Below, piece after piece: positions 27,937 to 36,009 of a DNA stretch of 64,000 nt. The translations under genes were made by a program, and so were the position numbers. The first letter of the stretch is position 1, and the number at the start of each line of letters is the position of its first letter. The notes under the pieces are model-generated. The model ran no database searches, had not been told where the DNA came from, and saw only the letters and a program-made list of their open reading frames with translations. The stretch lies in contig NZ_CP112880.1 in NCBI RefSeq assembly GCF_028747205.1, positions 5,766,001 to 5,830,000 of the forward strand, written 5' to 3'. This stretch comes from Streptomyces sp. CA-278952 (GTDB taxonomy: Bacteria; Actinomycetota; Actinomycetes; Streptomycetales; Streptomycetaceae).

Positions 27937-28042
27937 AACAGGAAGCCACGGAATCCCCCACCCACCACCGTGCCGCGAAGTGGCACAGCACCCGGCAAGG
28001 GAAGGCCAGAATCCTCAGGCTTCAGCCCGAGGAGCATGTCAA
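27880..28042 (+). ncRNA. Probable omega RNA and right end of the TnpB element
   Basis: The right end has the IS608-type arrangement: GAAT (28009-28012), a hairpin with stems CCTC/GAGG and GGC/GCC around TTCA (28013-28032), then TCAA (28039-28042). TnpB guide RNAs overlap the end of tnpB and stop at this boundary, and the next roughly 16-20 bases (from 28043) act as guide. The 5' limit given is approximate. Confidence 0.6.
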
Positions 28043-29316
28043 CATCGCCTGTGACCGAAACGACCGAACCGCCCGGGCGCCGCGCCCCCATATTCGCCGA
28101 CCTCACCCCGCTGCGGCTCTCGCCCGACTACCGGCGGCTCTGGTTCGGGAACACCATCTCCTGGATCGGCCAGGGCATGACGTCGCTGGCGGTCGCGCTC
28201 CAGGTCTACGACATCACCGGGTCCGCGTTCTCCGTGGGGCTCATCGGGTTCTGCTCACTCGTGCCGCTGGTCGTGTTCGGGCTCTACGGCGGGGCCGTCG
28301 CGGACACCGTCGACCGGCGCAAGCTCGGCCTGTTCAGCGCCGCCGGGTCGTTTCTCCTGTCCGTCGTCCTGGTGGCGGCGACGGTCGTCGGCATCGAACG
28401 GGTCGGGCTGCTGTACGCGGTCGTCGCCCTGCAGGCCGTCTGCTTCGCCCTCAACGCACCGGCCCGCGCCTCGATGATCGCCCGGCTGCTCCCGGCCGAC
28501 CAGCTGCCCGCCGCCAACGCGCTGAACTCCATCACCAGCACGACGGGAATGCTCGTCGGGCCGATGCTGGGAGGCCTGATCGTCGGCTGGTGGGGCTACC
28601 GTTCCGCGTACACCGTGGATGCCGTCTGTTTCACCGCCTCCCTGTACGCGATGTGGCGGCTGCCCTCGATGCTGCCCGAGCGGCAGGACGGCGGCACGGG
28701 CAAGCGGGCCTCCGTCCTGGACGGGCTGCGTTTCCTCGGGACCCGGCCGAATCTGCGGATGACCTTCTTCACCGACCTGTGCGCGATGGTCCTCGCCCAC
28801 CCCCGCGCCCTCTTCCCGGTCGTCGCCGTCCTCTGGTACGGGGGTGACGCCCGGACCACCGGCATGCTCGTCGCCGCCCCGGCTCTCGGCGCGCTGCTCG
28901 GCGGTGTGTTCTCCGGCTGGCTCGGCCGGATCCGGCGGCACGGGCTCGCGATCCTGCTGGCCGTCGGCTCCTGGGGCGTCGCCATCGCCGTCTTCGGGCT
29001 CACCCGCAACCTCTGGCTGGGGCTGCTGTTCCTGGCGCTCGCCGGATGCGCGGACACCATCTCCATGGTTTTCCGCAACACGATGCTCCAGGCGGCCGTG
29101 CCCGACGAGATGCGCGGCCGGCTCCAGGGCGTCTTCATCGTCGTCGTGGCGGGCGGCCCCCGCCTCGGGGACTTCCTGGCGGGCTCGGTGGCCGACCTCG
29201 CCACCCCGGCCGTCGCCGTCACCGGCGGCGGCGTCCTCTGCGTGACCGGCGTGGCCCTGCTCGCGCTGAAGTGGCGCGCCTTCGCCCGCTACGACGCCCA
29301 CGACCCGCAGCCGTAG
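28036..29316 (+). CDS. EntS-like MFS exporter
   Basis: The protein has 426 residues and 12 helices. It shows RLSPDYRRLWFGNTISWIGQ, YGGAVADTVDRRKLGLFSAA (loop 2-3 motif) and FRNTMLQAAVPDEMRGRLQG, typical of the DHA3/EntS group that exports siderophores and other drugs. The ATG at 28036 and its GAGGAG site lie within the right end of the TnpB element. The native start was probably GTG 28051, so the element has replaced the upstream region. The neighbouring acyltransferase remnant on the other strand suggests a former siderophore export pair. Confidence 0.88.
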   Translation: MSTSPVTETTEPPGRRAPIFADLTPLRLSPDYRRLWFGNTISWIGQGMTSLAVALQVYDITGSAFSVGLIGFCSLVPLVVFGLYGGAVADTVDRRKLGLFSAAGSFLLSVVLVAATVVGIERVGLLYAVVALQAVCFALNAPARASMIARLLPADQLPAANALNSITSTTGMLVGPMLGGLIVGWWGYRSAYTVDAVCFTASLYAMWRLPSMLPERQDGGTGKRASVLDGLRFLGTRPNLRMTFFTDLCAMVLAHPRALFPVVAVLWYGGDARTTGMLVAAPALGALLGGVFSGWLGRIRRHGLAILLAVGSWGVAIAVFGLTRNLWLGLLFLALAGCADTISMVFRNTMLQAAVPDEMRGRLQGVFIVVVAGGPRLGDFLAGSVADLATPAVAVTGGGVLCVTGVALLALKWRAFARYDAHDPQP

Positions 29317-29317
29317 C

Positions 29318-29415
29318 CCAGCCCCGGCCCGGCTCAGCCCCAGCCAGAGCCCCGGCTCAGCCCCTGCCCAGCCCAAGCCCAGGCCCCAGCCAGAGCCCCT
29401 GCCCAGCCCCGGCCC
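29318..29415. repeat. CAGCCC-rich tandem repeat between convergent genes
   Basis: About 95 bp of imperfect AGCCCCGGC / CAGCCCCAGCC units lie between the converging exporter and carboxyltransferase genes. They are non-coding and could form a weak structured terminator. Confidence 0.7.
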
Positions 29416-29442
29416 GGAGGTCCGGGCGGCGCGCCACCCCGC

Positions 29443-30792
29443 TCAGCTCACGATCGAGCGGGCGAACCCGAGCTCCAGCAGGTCCTGCGGGCGCAGCCGC
29501 AGCTGGTCCGCGGTGGCGCCGGTCTCCGACGGCGGCCGCTTGAGGATGGCGGCGGCCAGTTCCGGGGCGATGACGGAGAAGTAACTGTCCGCCGTGACAT
29601 GGGTGTTGTCCGGCGCCGCGAGGGCCAGCGCCCCGCCCGAGCCGCCCTCGCCGATCACCAGCGTCGTCACCGGCACCCGGGCCGCCGCGACGGCCGCGAA
29701 GGCGTCCGCGATGGCCGCGCCCGCGCCCGCCCGCTCCGCCTCGGCGTCGTTGGCGGCGCCCGGGGTGTCGATGAGGGTGAGGACGGGGACGCCGAGCCGG
29801 TCCGCCAGCCGGATGGTCCGGGCCGCCGCGCGGTATCCGGCCGGGCGGGTCGGTGTCCCGCACTGGGCGACGTACGCGACGGGCAGCCCGTCCGCGCGCA
29901 GCCCGAAGCCGCACAGCAGCCCCGGGTCCGTACCGCCGCAGCGGTCCCCGTGGAGGGGGAGCCGGACGCCGAAGTAGTCGGCCAGATACGCCTCCGCGCG
30001 AGGACGCCGAGGGTCGCGGGCCGCCGCCACCGCCTCCCGTCCGGTCCCCGGAAGGCGGGCCGCCGACAGTGCGCGGGGCAGCGCGGCGGCGGGGAGCGTG
30101 CCGTGCGGGCCGAGCGCGCGCAGCCAGTGCGTCAGCGCCCGGGCCAGCTCGCCGGGCGGGACGACCGCGTCCACCTGTCCCGCTGCGAACTGCCCCTCGG
30201 CGCTGTACGCGTAAGGATTCGCGTCCGCCGGCCGTACCCGGGACCCGGCGAAGCCGACCTGCGCGCCCGGCAGCGCCAGCACCACATCGGCGCCCGCCCC
30301 CACCGTGGCCCAGCCGCCGCCGGTCGTCGGGTCGCGGACCACCGCGATCTGCGGGAGCCCGGCCGCGCGCAGCCGGGTGGAGGCGGCGGCCACCCGCTGG
30401 AGCTGGGTGAGCGCGACCATGCCCTCCTGCATCCGGCTGCCGCCGGTGGCGACGAGCGCGAGCAGGGGCAGCCGCCGGGTCAGGGCCAGCTCGTACGCGG
30501 CCGCCAGCCGGTCACCCGTCGACCGGCCCAACGAGCCGCCCAGGAAACCGAATTCGAAGGCGAGCAGCACGCACGCGCGGTCGCCGACGACCCCGGTGCC
30601 GTACACCACGGACTCTTCCTCGCCGGTCCGGGCCGCGGCCCGCTCCCGCGCCGCGTCGTACCCCGCCCAGCCGAGCGGGCCGTCCGGCGGCAGGGGGTGC
30701 GGCGGCGGGCGGTGCTCGGTGAAGCCCGCCGCGCCGGTGAGCAGCGCGATCGTCTCCCGGGCCGTCGCCCGGGCGGGGGAGTCAGCCGGCAC
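29443..30792 (-). CDS. Acetyl/acyl-CoA carboxylase carboxyltransferase, fused alpha/beta type
   Basis: The protein has 449 residues with two crotonase-like halves. The first half has VVGDRACVLLAFEFGFLGGS and LVATGGSRMQEGMVALTQLQ; the second has RTIRLADRLGVPVLTLIDTP and VTTLVIGEGGSGGALALAAP, where oxyanion-hole glycines are clear. The zinc ribbon of AccD is absent. It would transfer CO2 from carboxybiotin to an acyl-CoA, but no biotin carboxylase is nearby. Its start (ATG 30792) overlaps the malonyl-CoA synthetase stop by 11 bp, so the two are coupled. From memory this pair is conserved in streptomycetes. Confidence 0.88.
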   Translation of the reverse strand: MPADSPARATARETIALLTGAAGFTEHRPPPHPLPPDGPLGWAGYDAARERAAARTGEEESVVYGTGVVGDRACVLLAFEFGFLGGSLGRSTGDRLAAAYELALTRRLPLLALVATGGSRMQEGMVALTQLQRVAAASTRLRAAGLPQIAVVRDPTTGGGWATVGAGADVVLALPGAQVGFAGSRVRPADANPYAYSAEGQFAAGQVDAVVPPGELARALTHWLRALGPHGTLPAAALPRALSAARLPGTGREAVAAARDPRRPRAEAYLADYFGVRLPLHGDRCGGTDPGLLCGFGLRADGLPVAYVAQCGTPTRPAGYRAAARTIRLADRLGVPVLTLIDTPGAANDAEAERAGAGAAIADAFAAVAAARVPVTTLVIGEGGSGGALALAAPDNTHVTADSYFSVIAPELAAAILKRPPSETGATADQLRLRPQDLLELGFARSIVS

Positions 30793-32362
30793 GGAGCGAC
30801 CTCTTCATGATCTTGCCCAGGTCGTTGCGGGGCAGGGCGTCCAGGTAGTGCACGGTGCGCGGGCGCTTGTGCGGGGCCAGCTGGGCCGCCACATGGTCCG
30901 CCAACTCTTCGGCGGCGGGCGGGGAGCCGGGGTCGGCCGCGACCACCCAGGCCACGACCCGCTCGCCCAGGTCCGGGTCCTCCTCGCCGGTCACGGCGGC
31001 TTCCCGGACCCCAGGGTGCGCGAGCAGCACGTTCTCGATCTCGCCCGCGCCGATCTTGTAGCCGCCGCTCTTGATGAGGTCGGTGGCCTTGCGCCCGACG
31101 ATCGTGACGTACCCGTCCTCGTCGACCGTGCCGACGTCCCCCGTACGGAACCAGCCGTCCGCCGTGTGTGCGGCGGCGGTGGCGTCGGGCCGGTTGAGGT
31201 AGCCGGTGAACAGGTTCGGGCCCCGGACCTGGATCTCGCCGATCGCCCCGGGCTCGCCGAGCACCGTGCCGTCCTCCTCCGCCAGGCGCAGCTCCACCCC
31301 GGCGAGCGGCGGGCCCACCGTGCCGGGGCGCGGGGCGCCGTCCGCCCGGATCCCCGTGTTCATCAGGGTCTCCGTCATCCCGTACCGCTCGATCACCCGC
31401 CGCCCGGTCGCCGCCGCGATGCGTTCGTGGTCGTGCACGGGCAGCGCCGCCGAGCCGGAGACCAGCAGCCGGGCCCCGGCCAGCGCCCCGGCCAGCGCGT
31501 CCCGTCCACCGCCGTCCGCCGGGAATCCGTGTCCGGCCGCGGGCGAGCCGTGACCGTCCGCCGAGGAGCCGTGACCGCTCCCGCCCTCCGGGGAGCCGTG
31601 CCCGCCCGCCGGGCCGTCCAGCACCTCCGCCAGCCGGTGGTACATCGTCGGCACCCCGAACAGCATGGTGCCGCCGGAGGCCAGCTCACGAGCCACGCCC
31701 TCGGGTGAGAACCTCCCCAGGTGGCGGACCGATCCACCGCGCCGCAGCGGGCCGAGGACGCCCAGGATCAGCCCGTGCACATGGAACAGCGGCAGCGCGT
31801 GGACCAGGACGTCGTCGCCGGTCCACCCCCAGGCGTCCTCCAGCGCGTCCAGCGACGCGGCGACGGCCCGCCGGGGCAGGACGGCGCCCTTGGGCGGGCC
31901 GGTGGTGCCGGAGGTGTAGACGATCAGCGCAGGGGACGCGGGGTCCTCCTCGGCAGGAAGGGCCCCGTCCGCCGTGTCCTCCGCGAGAGCGCTCGCCGCC
32001 CGCGCGTCCACGGTCACGCGCCGCAGCTTCTCCAGCGCGGGCGGCAGCGCGTCGTCCGGTCCCGCGAGTACGGCCGTGGGCGCGCTGTCGGCCAGGATGT
32101 GCGCCAACTCGCGTTCTCCCGTACGGGGGTTGAGCGGGACGGCCGGGACTCCGGCCCGCAGTGCCGCCACCACCGCGATCACCGTCTCCGGCGTCGAGGT
32201 GGCCCAGACGGCGACCCGTCCCGCGTCCGCGATGCGGGCGGCGAGCGCGTCGGCGGCTCCGGCCAGCCGGCCGTAGCTCAGGGACAGGTCACCGAAGCGG
32301 ACGGCCTCCCGGGAGGCCGCCGGGCCGGTGGGGGACTGGAGCGCGGGAAGAAGAAGGGTCAC
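30782..32362 (-). CDS. matB: Malonyl-CoA synthetase (MatB-like acyl-CoA ligase)
   Basis: The protein has 526 residues. AMP-forming motifs are LIVYTSGTTGPPKGAVLPRR (P-loop), IERYGMTETLMNTGIRADG (malonate-type A5 with Arg), FRTGDVGTVDEDGYVTIVGR and NDLGKIMKR with the catalytic Lys. It makes malonyl-CoA (and often methylmalonyl-CoA) from the acid, ATP and CoA. The GTG at 32362 aligns with the start of the S. coelicolor enzyme as I recall it; a longer frame to 32416 is possible but looks non-coding. A Gly/His/Ser-rich insertion of about 40 residues (GHGSPEGGSGHGSSADGHGS) sits in the loop after LAEVLDG and is not usual. Confidence 0.92.
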   Translation of the reverse strand: MTLLLPALQSPTGPAASREAVRFGDLSLSYGRLAGAADALAARIADAGRVAVWATSTPETVIAVVAALRAGVPAVPLNPRTGERELAHILADSAPTAVLAGPDDALPPALEKLRRVTVDARAASALAEDTADGALPAEEDPASPALIVYTSGTTGPPKGAVLPRRAVAASLDALEDAWGWTGDDVLVHALPLFHVHGLILGVLGPLRRGGSVRHLGRFSPEGVARELASGGTMLFGVPTMYHRLAEVLDGPAGGHGSPEGGSGHGSSADGHGSPAAGHGFPADGGGRDALAGALAGARLLVSGSAALPVHDHERIAAATGRRVIERYGMTETLMNTGIRADGAPRPGTVGPPLAGVELRLAEEDGTVLGEPGAIGEIQVRGPNLFTGYLNRPDATAAAHTADGWFRTGDVGTVDEDGYVTIVGRKATDLIKSGGYKIGAGEIENVLLAHPGVREAAVTGEEDPDLGERVVAWVVAADPGSPPAAEELADHVAAQLAPHKRPRTVHYLDALPRNDLGKIMKRSLRAG

Positions 32363-32488
32363 GCCGGGCAGCCTAGGCCCTCGCCCGGACCCGGGTGCCG
32401 ATGAGGGCAGCGTCACCCCGGGTCGGTTTCCGGACGCCCCCTCGGCGTGTACGACGCGGGGATCACCGCCGGAACGGCGGACCCTCCC

Positions 32489-32518
32489 ACGGCCGCGTTC
32501 CGGCGGGAACGCGGCCGT
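32489..32518 (-). terminator. Terminator of the narK-like gene
   Basis: This is a perfect 13-bp stem (ACGGCCGCGTTCC and its complement) with loop GGCG, located 18 bp downstream of the transporter's stop. Confidence 0.75.
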
Positions 32519-32536
32519 TCTTCCGTACCGGAGGCC

Positions 32537-33760
32537 TCACTCCTCGCGCTGGACGGTCCGCATCCGCCCGTACGCGTACACACACCCCGCCAGCGCCAGA
32601 TCGGACAGCAGCATGAAGCCGATCGCGTAACTGTCCTTGGCGCTGTAGATCGCGCCCATGAGCAGCGGCGGCACGAAGCCGCCCAGCCCGCCCATCGCTC
32701 CGACGATGCCCGTCACACTGCCCACCTTCGGTTGCGGCGTCACCTGCGAGACCAGGGCGAACACACTGCCGCTCGCGGTGCCGAGCCCGGCCGCCATGGC
32801 CAGCAGCGCGATCGTGCCGACCGGGTCGAGCGGCGGCTCGAAGGCCTGCACGACCGCCATCAGCGCGGCCAGCAGCAGGGCCACCGAGGTCACCAGTGCC
32901 GGGTGCGCCCGGTCCGAGAGCCAGCCGCCGATCGGCCGGAAGACCACCGTGACCAGGGCGAACCCGGCCGCCTTGGTGCCCGCCTCGGTCGGCGACATCT
33001 CGTACCAGGTCTTCAGATACGTCGGCAGATACACCCCGAACGCCACGATGCCGCCGAAGCCGATCGCGTACAGCGCCGACAGCTCCCAGGTCACCCGCAG
33101 CTTCCCGGCCTCGCCGAGTCGGTGCGCCAGCGTGTCCGTGGGGACCTTCCGGCCGGGGTGGTCACTGACGAGGACGGCCGCCACCAGCGCGTACACCACC
33201 AGCGCCCCCGCGACCACGAGGAACGGCAGGTCGTCGCCGTGCTTCGCGATGCGCGGGGTGAAGTAGCCCGACAGGGCCACCCCGCCCATGCCCATCCCGA
33301 ACACTCCCAGGGCGAAGCCCCGTTTGGCGGGCGGGAACCACGAGTTGACCAGCGGAACGCCGATCGCGAACGTCGTCCCGCCGAGCCCCAGCAGGAAGCC
33401 GACCGCGAGCATCGCCCCGTAGGAGTTCTTCGCCGGGATCAGCAGCAGCACCGGCACGATCGTCAGCGCCGACACGAGCGGGAACATCAGCTTCGCGCCG
33501 TACTTGTCGGTCAGCGCCCCCACCGGGATCCGGCCCAGCGACCCCACGAGCACCGGCACGGCCACCAGGAAGGACTGCTGGAACGAGCTGAGCCCCAGCC
33601 GGTCCTTGTACTCCCCGGACATCGGCGCGATCAGGTTCCATGCCCAGAAGGTCAGCGCGAAGCCGACCGTCGCCAGGACGAGATTGCGGTACGCCGCCGC
33701 GGGCGGTGCGGCTGACGCCGGGGCGGGCGGCTCGGGGGACTGCTTGACGGAGGTGTCCAC
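32537..33760 (-). CDS. narK: NarK-family nitrate/nitrite transporter
   Basis: The protein has 407 residues and 12 helices. It shows NLVLATVGFALTFWAWNLIA, LVGSLGRIPVGALTDKYGAK (the loop 2-3 motif with the substrate Arg), the Gly-rich GLGGTTFAIGVPLVNSWFPP and GALVVY. NarK-type proteins bring nitrate in or move nitrite out. The start ATG 33760 is followed by a Pro/Ala-rich tail of about 23 residues before the first helix. It is divergent from an Lrp/AsnC regulator, with about 147 bp between. Confidence 0.9.
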   Translation of the reverse strand: MDTSVKQSPEPPAPASAAPPAAAYRNLVLATVGFALTFWAWNLIAPMSGEYKDRLGLSSFQQSFLVAVPVLVGSLGRIPVGALTDKYGAKLMFPLVSALTIVPVLLLIPAKNSYGAMLAVGFLLGLGGTTFAIGVPLVNSWFPPAKRGFALGVFGMGMGGVALSGYFTPRIAKHGDDLPFLVVAGALVVYALVAAVLVSDHPGRKVPTDTLAHRLGEAGKLRVTWELSALYAIGFGGIVAFGVYLPTYLKTWYEMSPTEAGTKAAGFALVTVVFRPIGGWLSDRAHPALVTSVALLLAALMAVVQAFEPPLDPVGTIALLAMAAGLGTASGSVFALVSQVTPQPKVGSVTGIVGAMGGLGGFVPPLLMGAIYSAKDSYAIGFMLLSDLALAGCVYAYGRMRTVQREE

Positions 33761-33907
33761 ACCAGCCAGTCAAGGGCGCGGGGCACCGCACGGCCCGCCG
33801 GGCTGCGCCGACCGGGGGACAGTGGGCGGCCCGGGGGCTCCCCGGGGCTCAGGGGCTTCCGGCGGCCTCCCTCAGCCGATACTGCCATGAACTGGGACAA
33901 TCGCGGT

Positions 33908-34339
33908 ATGGATCGGCTGGACAGGGAAATCCTCGGCATTCTCCAGGAGGACGCCCGGATCTCGTACCGGGATCTGGGCGTACGCGTGGGGCTCAGCGCC
34001 AACGCGGCGGGCGACCGCGTCCGCCGGATGCGCCGCGACGGGGTCATCCGGGGCTTCACCGTCATCGTCGACCCGGCCGCCGACACCCGTTCGGGCCTGG
34101 TCGTCTTCATCGATGTGACGTTGCGCCTCGACACGACGAACGAGGAGTTCGAACGCTCGGTGCTGATGCTGCCCGGAATCACGGAGGTGGTCCATGTGAC
34201 GGGCGGCCACGACTACCTCGTACGGGCCACCGCCGCCGACCCCGGGGCGCTGGACACCCTGCTGCGCCGGCTGAAACGCGAGGCGGGCATCGCCCACTCC
34301 AACACCCGGATCGCCCTGCGGGCGGCCCCGAAGCACTGA
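33908..34339 (+). CDS. Lrp/AsnC-family regulator
   Basis: The protein has 143 residues. The HTH is LDREILGILQEDARISYRDL followed by GVRVGLSANAAGDRVRRMRR, and the C-terminal RAM domain has LPGITEVVHVTGGHDYLVRA. ATG 33908 gives the standard MDRLDREIL start; ATG 33887 is an alternative. Such proteins assemble into rings, sense amino acids and wrap DNA. It is divergent from the narK-like gene and may control it. Confidence 0.9.
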   Translation: MDRLDREILGILQEDARISYRDLGVRVGLSANAAGDRVRRMRRDGVIRGFTVIVDPAADTRSGLVVFIDVTLRLDTTNEEFERSVLMLPGITEVVHVTGGHDYLVRATAADPGALDTLLRRLKREAGIAHSNTRIALRAAPKH

Positions 34340-34361
34340 GCCGCCGGAACGCCCGGGTCAG

Positions 34362-35960
34362 TCAGACCGGGGCCTGCCAGGTCACCGTCGTCGGACGGCC
34401 GGCCTCGCCGCGCCCGTCGTCCGCGACCACCAGCCGCACCCCGGTCCGCCCGTCCGGCAGCCGGACCGCCGCGTCCACCTCCACCTCGATGGCCGACAGC
34501 CCGGGCCTGCGGTGCGCGGCGGCCAGCGCCCCGCGCAGGACGGCCAGCAACTCCCGCCCCGTCTCCTCGCCCACCAGCGTGTCCACCGCCCCGGCGAACC
34601 GCACCGACGGCGGGAATCCCAGCAGGGCCGCCGCGCCCCCGGTCTCCCGCAGCACCCGGCCCCGGAAGGTGCTCGGGGCCCTGGCCGGCGGCTGCTGGAG
34701 CGCGAAGATCGCGGTGCGGACCTCCTGGATGGTGGAGTCCAGCTCGTCCACGGCCCGCCCCAGCAGCTCACCGGCCTCGGCCTCCCCGCCGCCCGCCTCC
34801 GCCTTCCCGCCGCCGGCCCCGGCCTCCCCGACGCTGCCGGTCTCCTCCGACGCGGCCCGGCGGCGGGTCGACTCCAGCATCATCTCGGTGGCGAAGAGCC
34901 GCTGGACCACCAGATCGTGCAGGTCACGGGCGATCCGGTCACGGTCCTCGTACACCGCGAGCTGCTCCCGGTCGGCCTGCGCGTCCGCCAGCACCAGGGC
35001 CAGCGCCGCCTGCGAGGCGAACTGGGTCGCCAGCAGCCGGTCCATCTCCGTGTAGGGCCGCTCGCCGCGCCGCCGGGGGAGGGCGAGCGTGCCGATGAGC
35101 CGCCCGCCGCTCTGCAGCGGCAGCATCATGCTCGGCCCGAAGCGGGAGCGTACGCCGGTGGTCATCCGGGGATCGGTGGCCGAGTCCTCGATGAAGACCG
35201 GTTCGCCGCCGAGCAGCTGCACCAGCACGGCGGAGCCGGGCTCGATCACCGTGCCGACGATGCCCGCCGGGTCGTCCAGTGTGGACGCGGTGACGATCTC
35301 CATCCCGCCCTGCTCCGTCGGCTGGAGGATCACCCCGGCCGACGCGCCCGCCAGCACCCGGGCCTGCTCGGCCACCGTCATCAGCGCGTCGGCCGCGTCG
35401 GTACCGGTCAACAGGGCCGTGGTGACGGCCGCCGCTCCCGCGATCCAGCGCTCGCGCTGCCGGGCCGTCCCGTACAGCCGGGCGTTGCCGATCGCGATGC
35501 CCGCCTGGGCGGCGAGGACCCGCAGCAGGGCACGGTCCGTGTCGCTGAACGGCCCGGACGGCTTCCCGGCGAGGCAGAGATGTCCGAAGACCTCGGTGCG
35601 GACCAGGATCGGCGCCCGCAGGAAGCCGCGCGCCGGGGGACGGCCGGGCGGCGGACGGTGGTCCTGACGGCCCTCCTCGACCAGGGCGGCCGGGCCCGCG
35701 GACGCGTCGTCCGGGAAGAGGTCGAGGTGCTGCCGCTCCGCCTCCGTTATCCCGGCGGTGTACAGCTCCTCGACCCGGTCGCGGTCCGGGTCCAGCACGC
35801 CGAGCGCACCGTGGCGGGCCCCGGTGAGGGCGGTGGAGGTGTCCACGATCTGCTGGAGGGTGGAGCCCAGCTCCAGGTCGCTGCCGACGTCGAGGACCGC
35901 CTCCAGGAGCATCGGCAGCCGCCCGGCGGCGGCCGGGCCCGGCTCCACGGGCCCCTTCAT
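34362..35960 (-). CDS. GAF-domain sensor kinase with degenerate ATPase domain
   Basis: The protein has about 532 residues. Two GAF domains (about 20-170: LQQIVDTSTALTGARHGALG; about 185-335: MTVAEQARVLAGASAGVILQ) are followed by a HisKA_3 dimer helix with the phospho-His (RDRIARDLHDLVVQRLFATE). The ATPase region is short: the N-box Asn is not seen (ALAAAHRRPGLSAIEVEVDA) and only one ADDGRG-like D-box remains. There is also a Gly/Glu/Ala-rich linker (GGGKAEAGGGEAEAG). DevS/DosS-type kinases sense gases or redox state through GAF. Kinase activity here is doubtful. ATG 35960 or 35987 could be the start. No response regulator lies nearby. Confidence 0.85.
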   Translation of the reverse strand: MKGPVEPGPAAAGRLPMLLEAVLDVGSDLELGSTLQQIVDTSTALTGARHGALGVLDPDRDRVEELYTAGITEAERQHLDLFPDDASAGPAALVEEGRQDHRPPPGRPPARGFLRAPILVRTEVFGHLCLAGKPSGPFSDTDRALLRVLAAQAGIAIGNARLYGTARQRERWIAGAAAVTTALLTGTDAADALMTVAEQARVLAGASAGVILQPTEQGGMEIVTASTLDDPAGIVGTVIEPGSAVLVQLLGGEPVFIEDSATDPRMTTGVRSRFGPSMMLPLQSGGRLIGTLALPRRRGERPYTEMDRLLATQFASQAALALVLADAQADREQLAVYEDRDRIARDLHDLVVQRLFATEMMLESTRRRAASEETGSVGEAGAGGGKAEAGGGEAEAGELLGRAVDELDSTIQEVRTAIFALQQPPARAPSTFRGRVLRETGGAAALLGFPPSVRFAGAVDTLVGEETGRELLAVLRGALAAAHRRPGLSAIEVEVDAAVRLPDGRTGVRLVVADDGRGEAGRPTTVTWQAPV

Positions 35961-36009
35961 CCGCGCCGTCCGCGTCGGCCGTCCCACCGCCCGGTCCGTG
36001 CCGACGCGC

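Noticed and set aside
29443..32362. Part of a polyketide biosynthetic cluster (malonyl-CoA synthetase plus carboxyltransferase)
   Set aside because: No ketosynthase module or tailoring genes are near, and the pair seems part of the conserved core genome.
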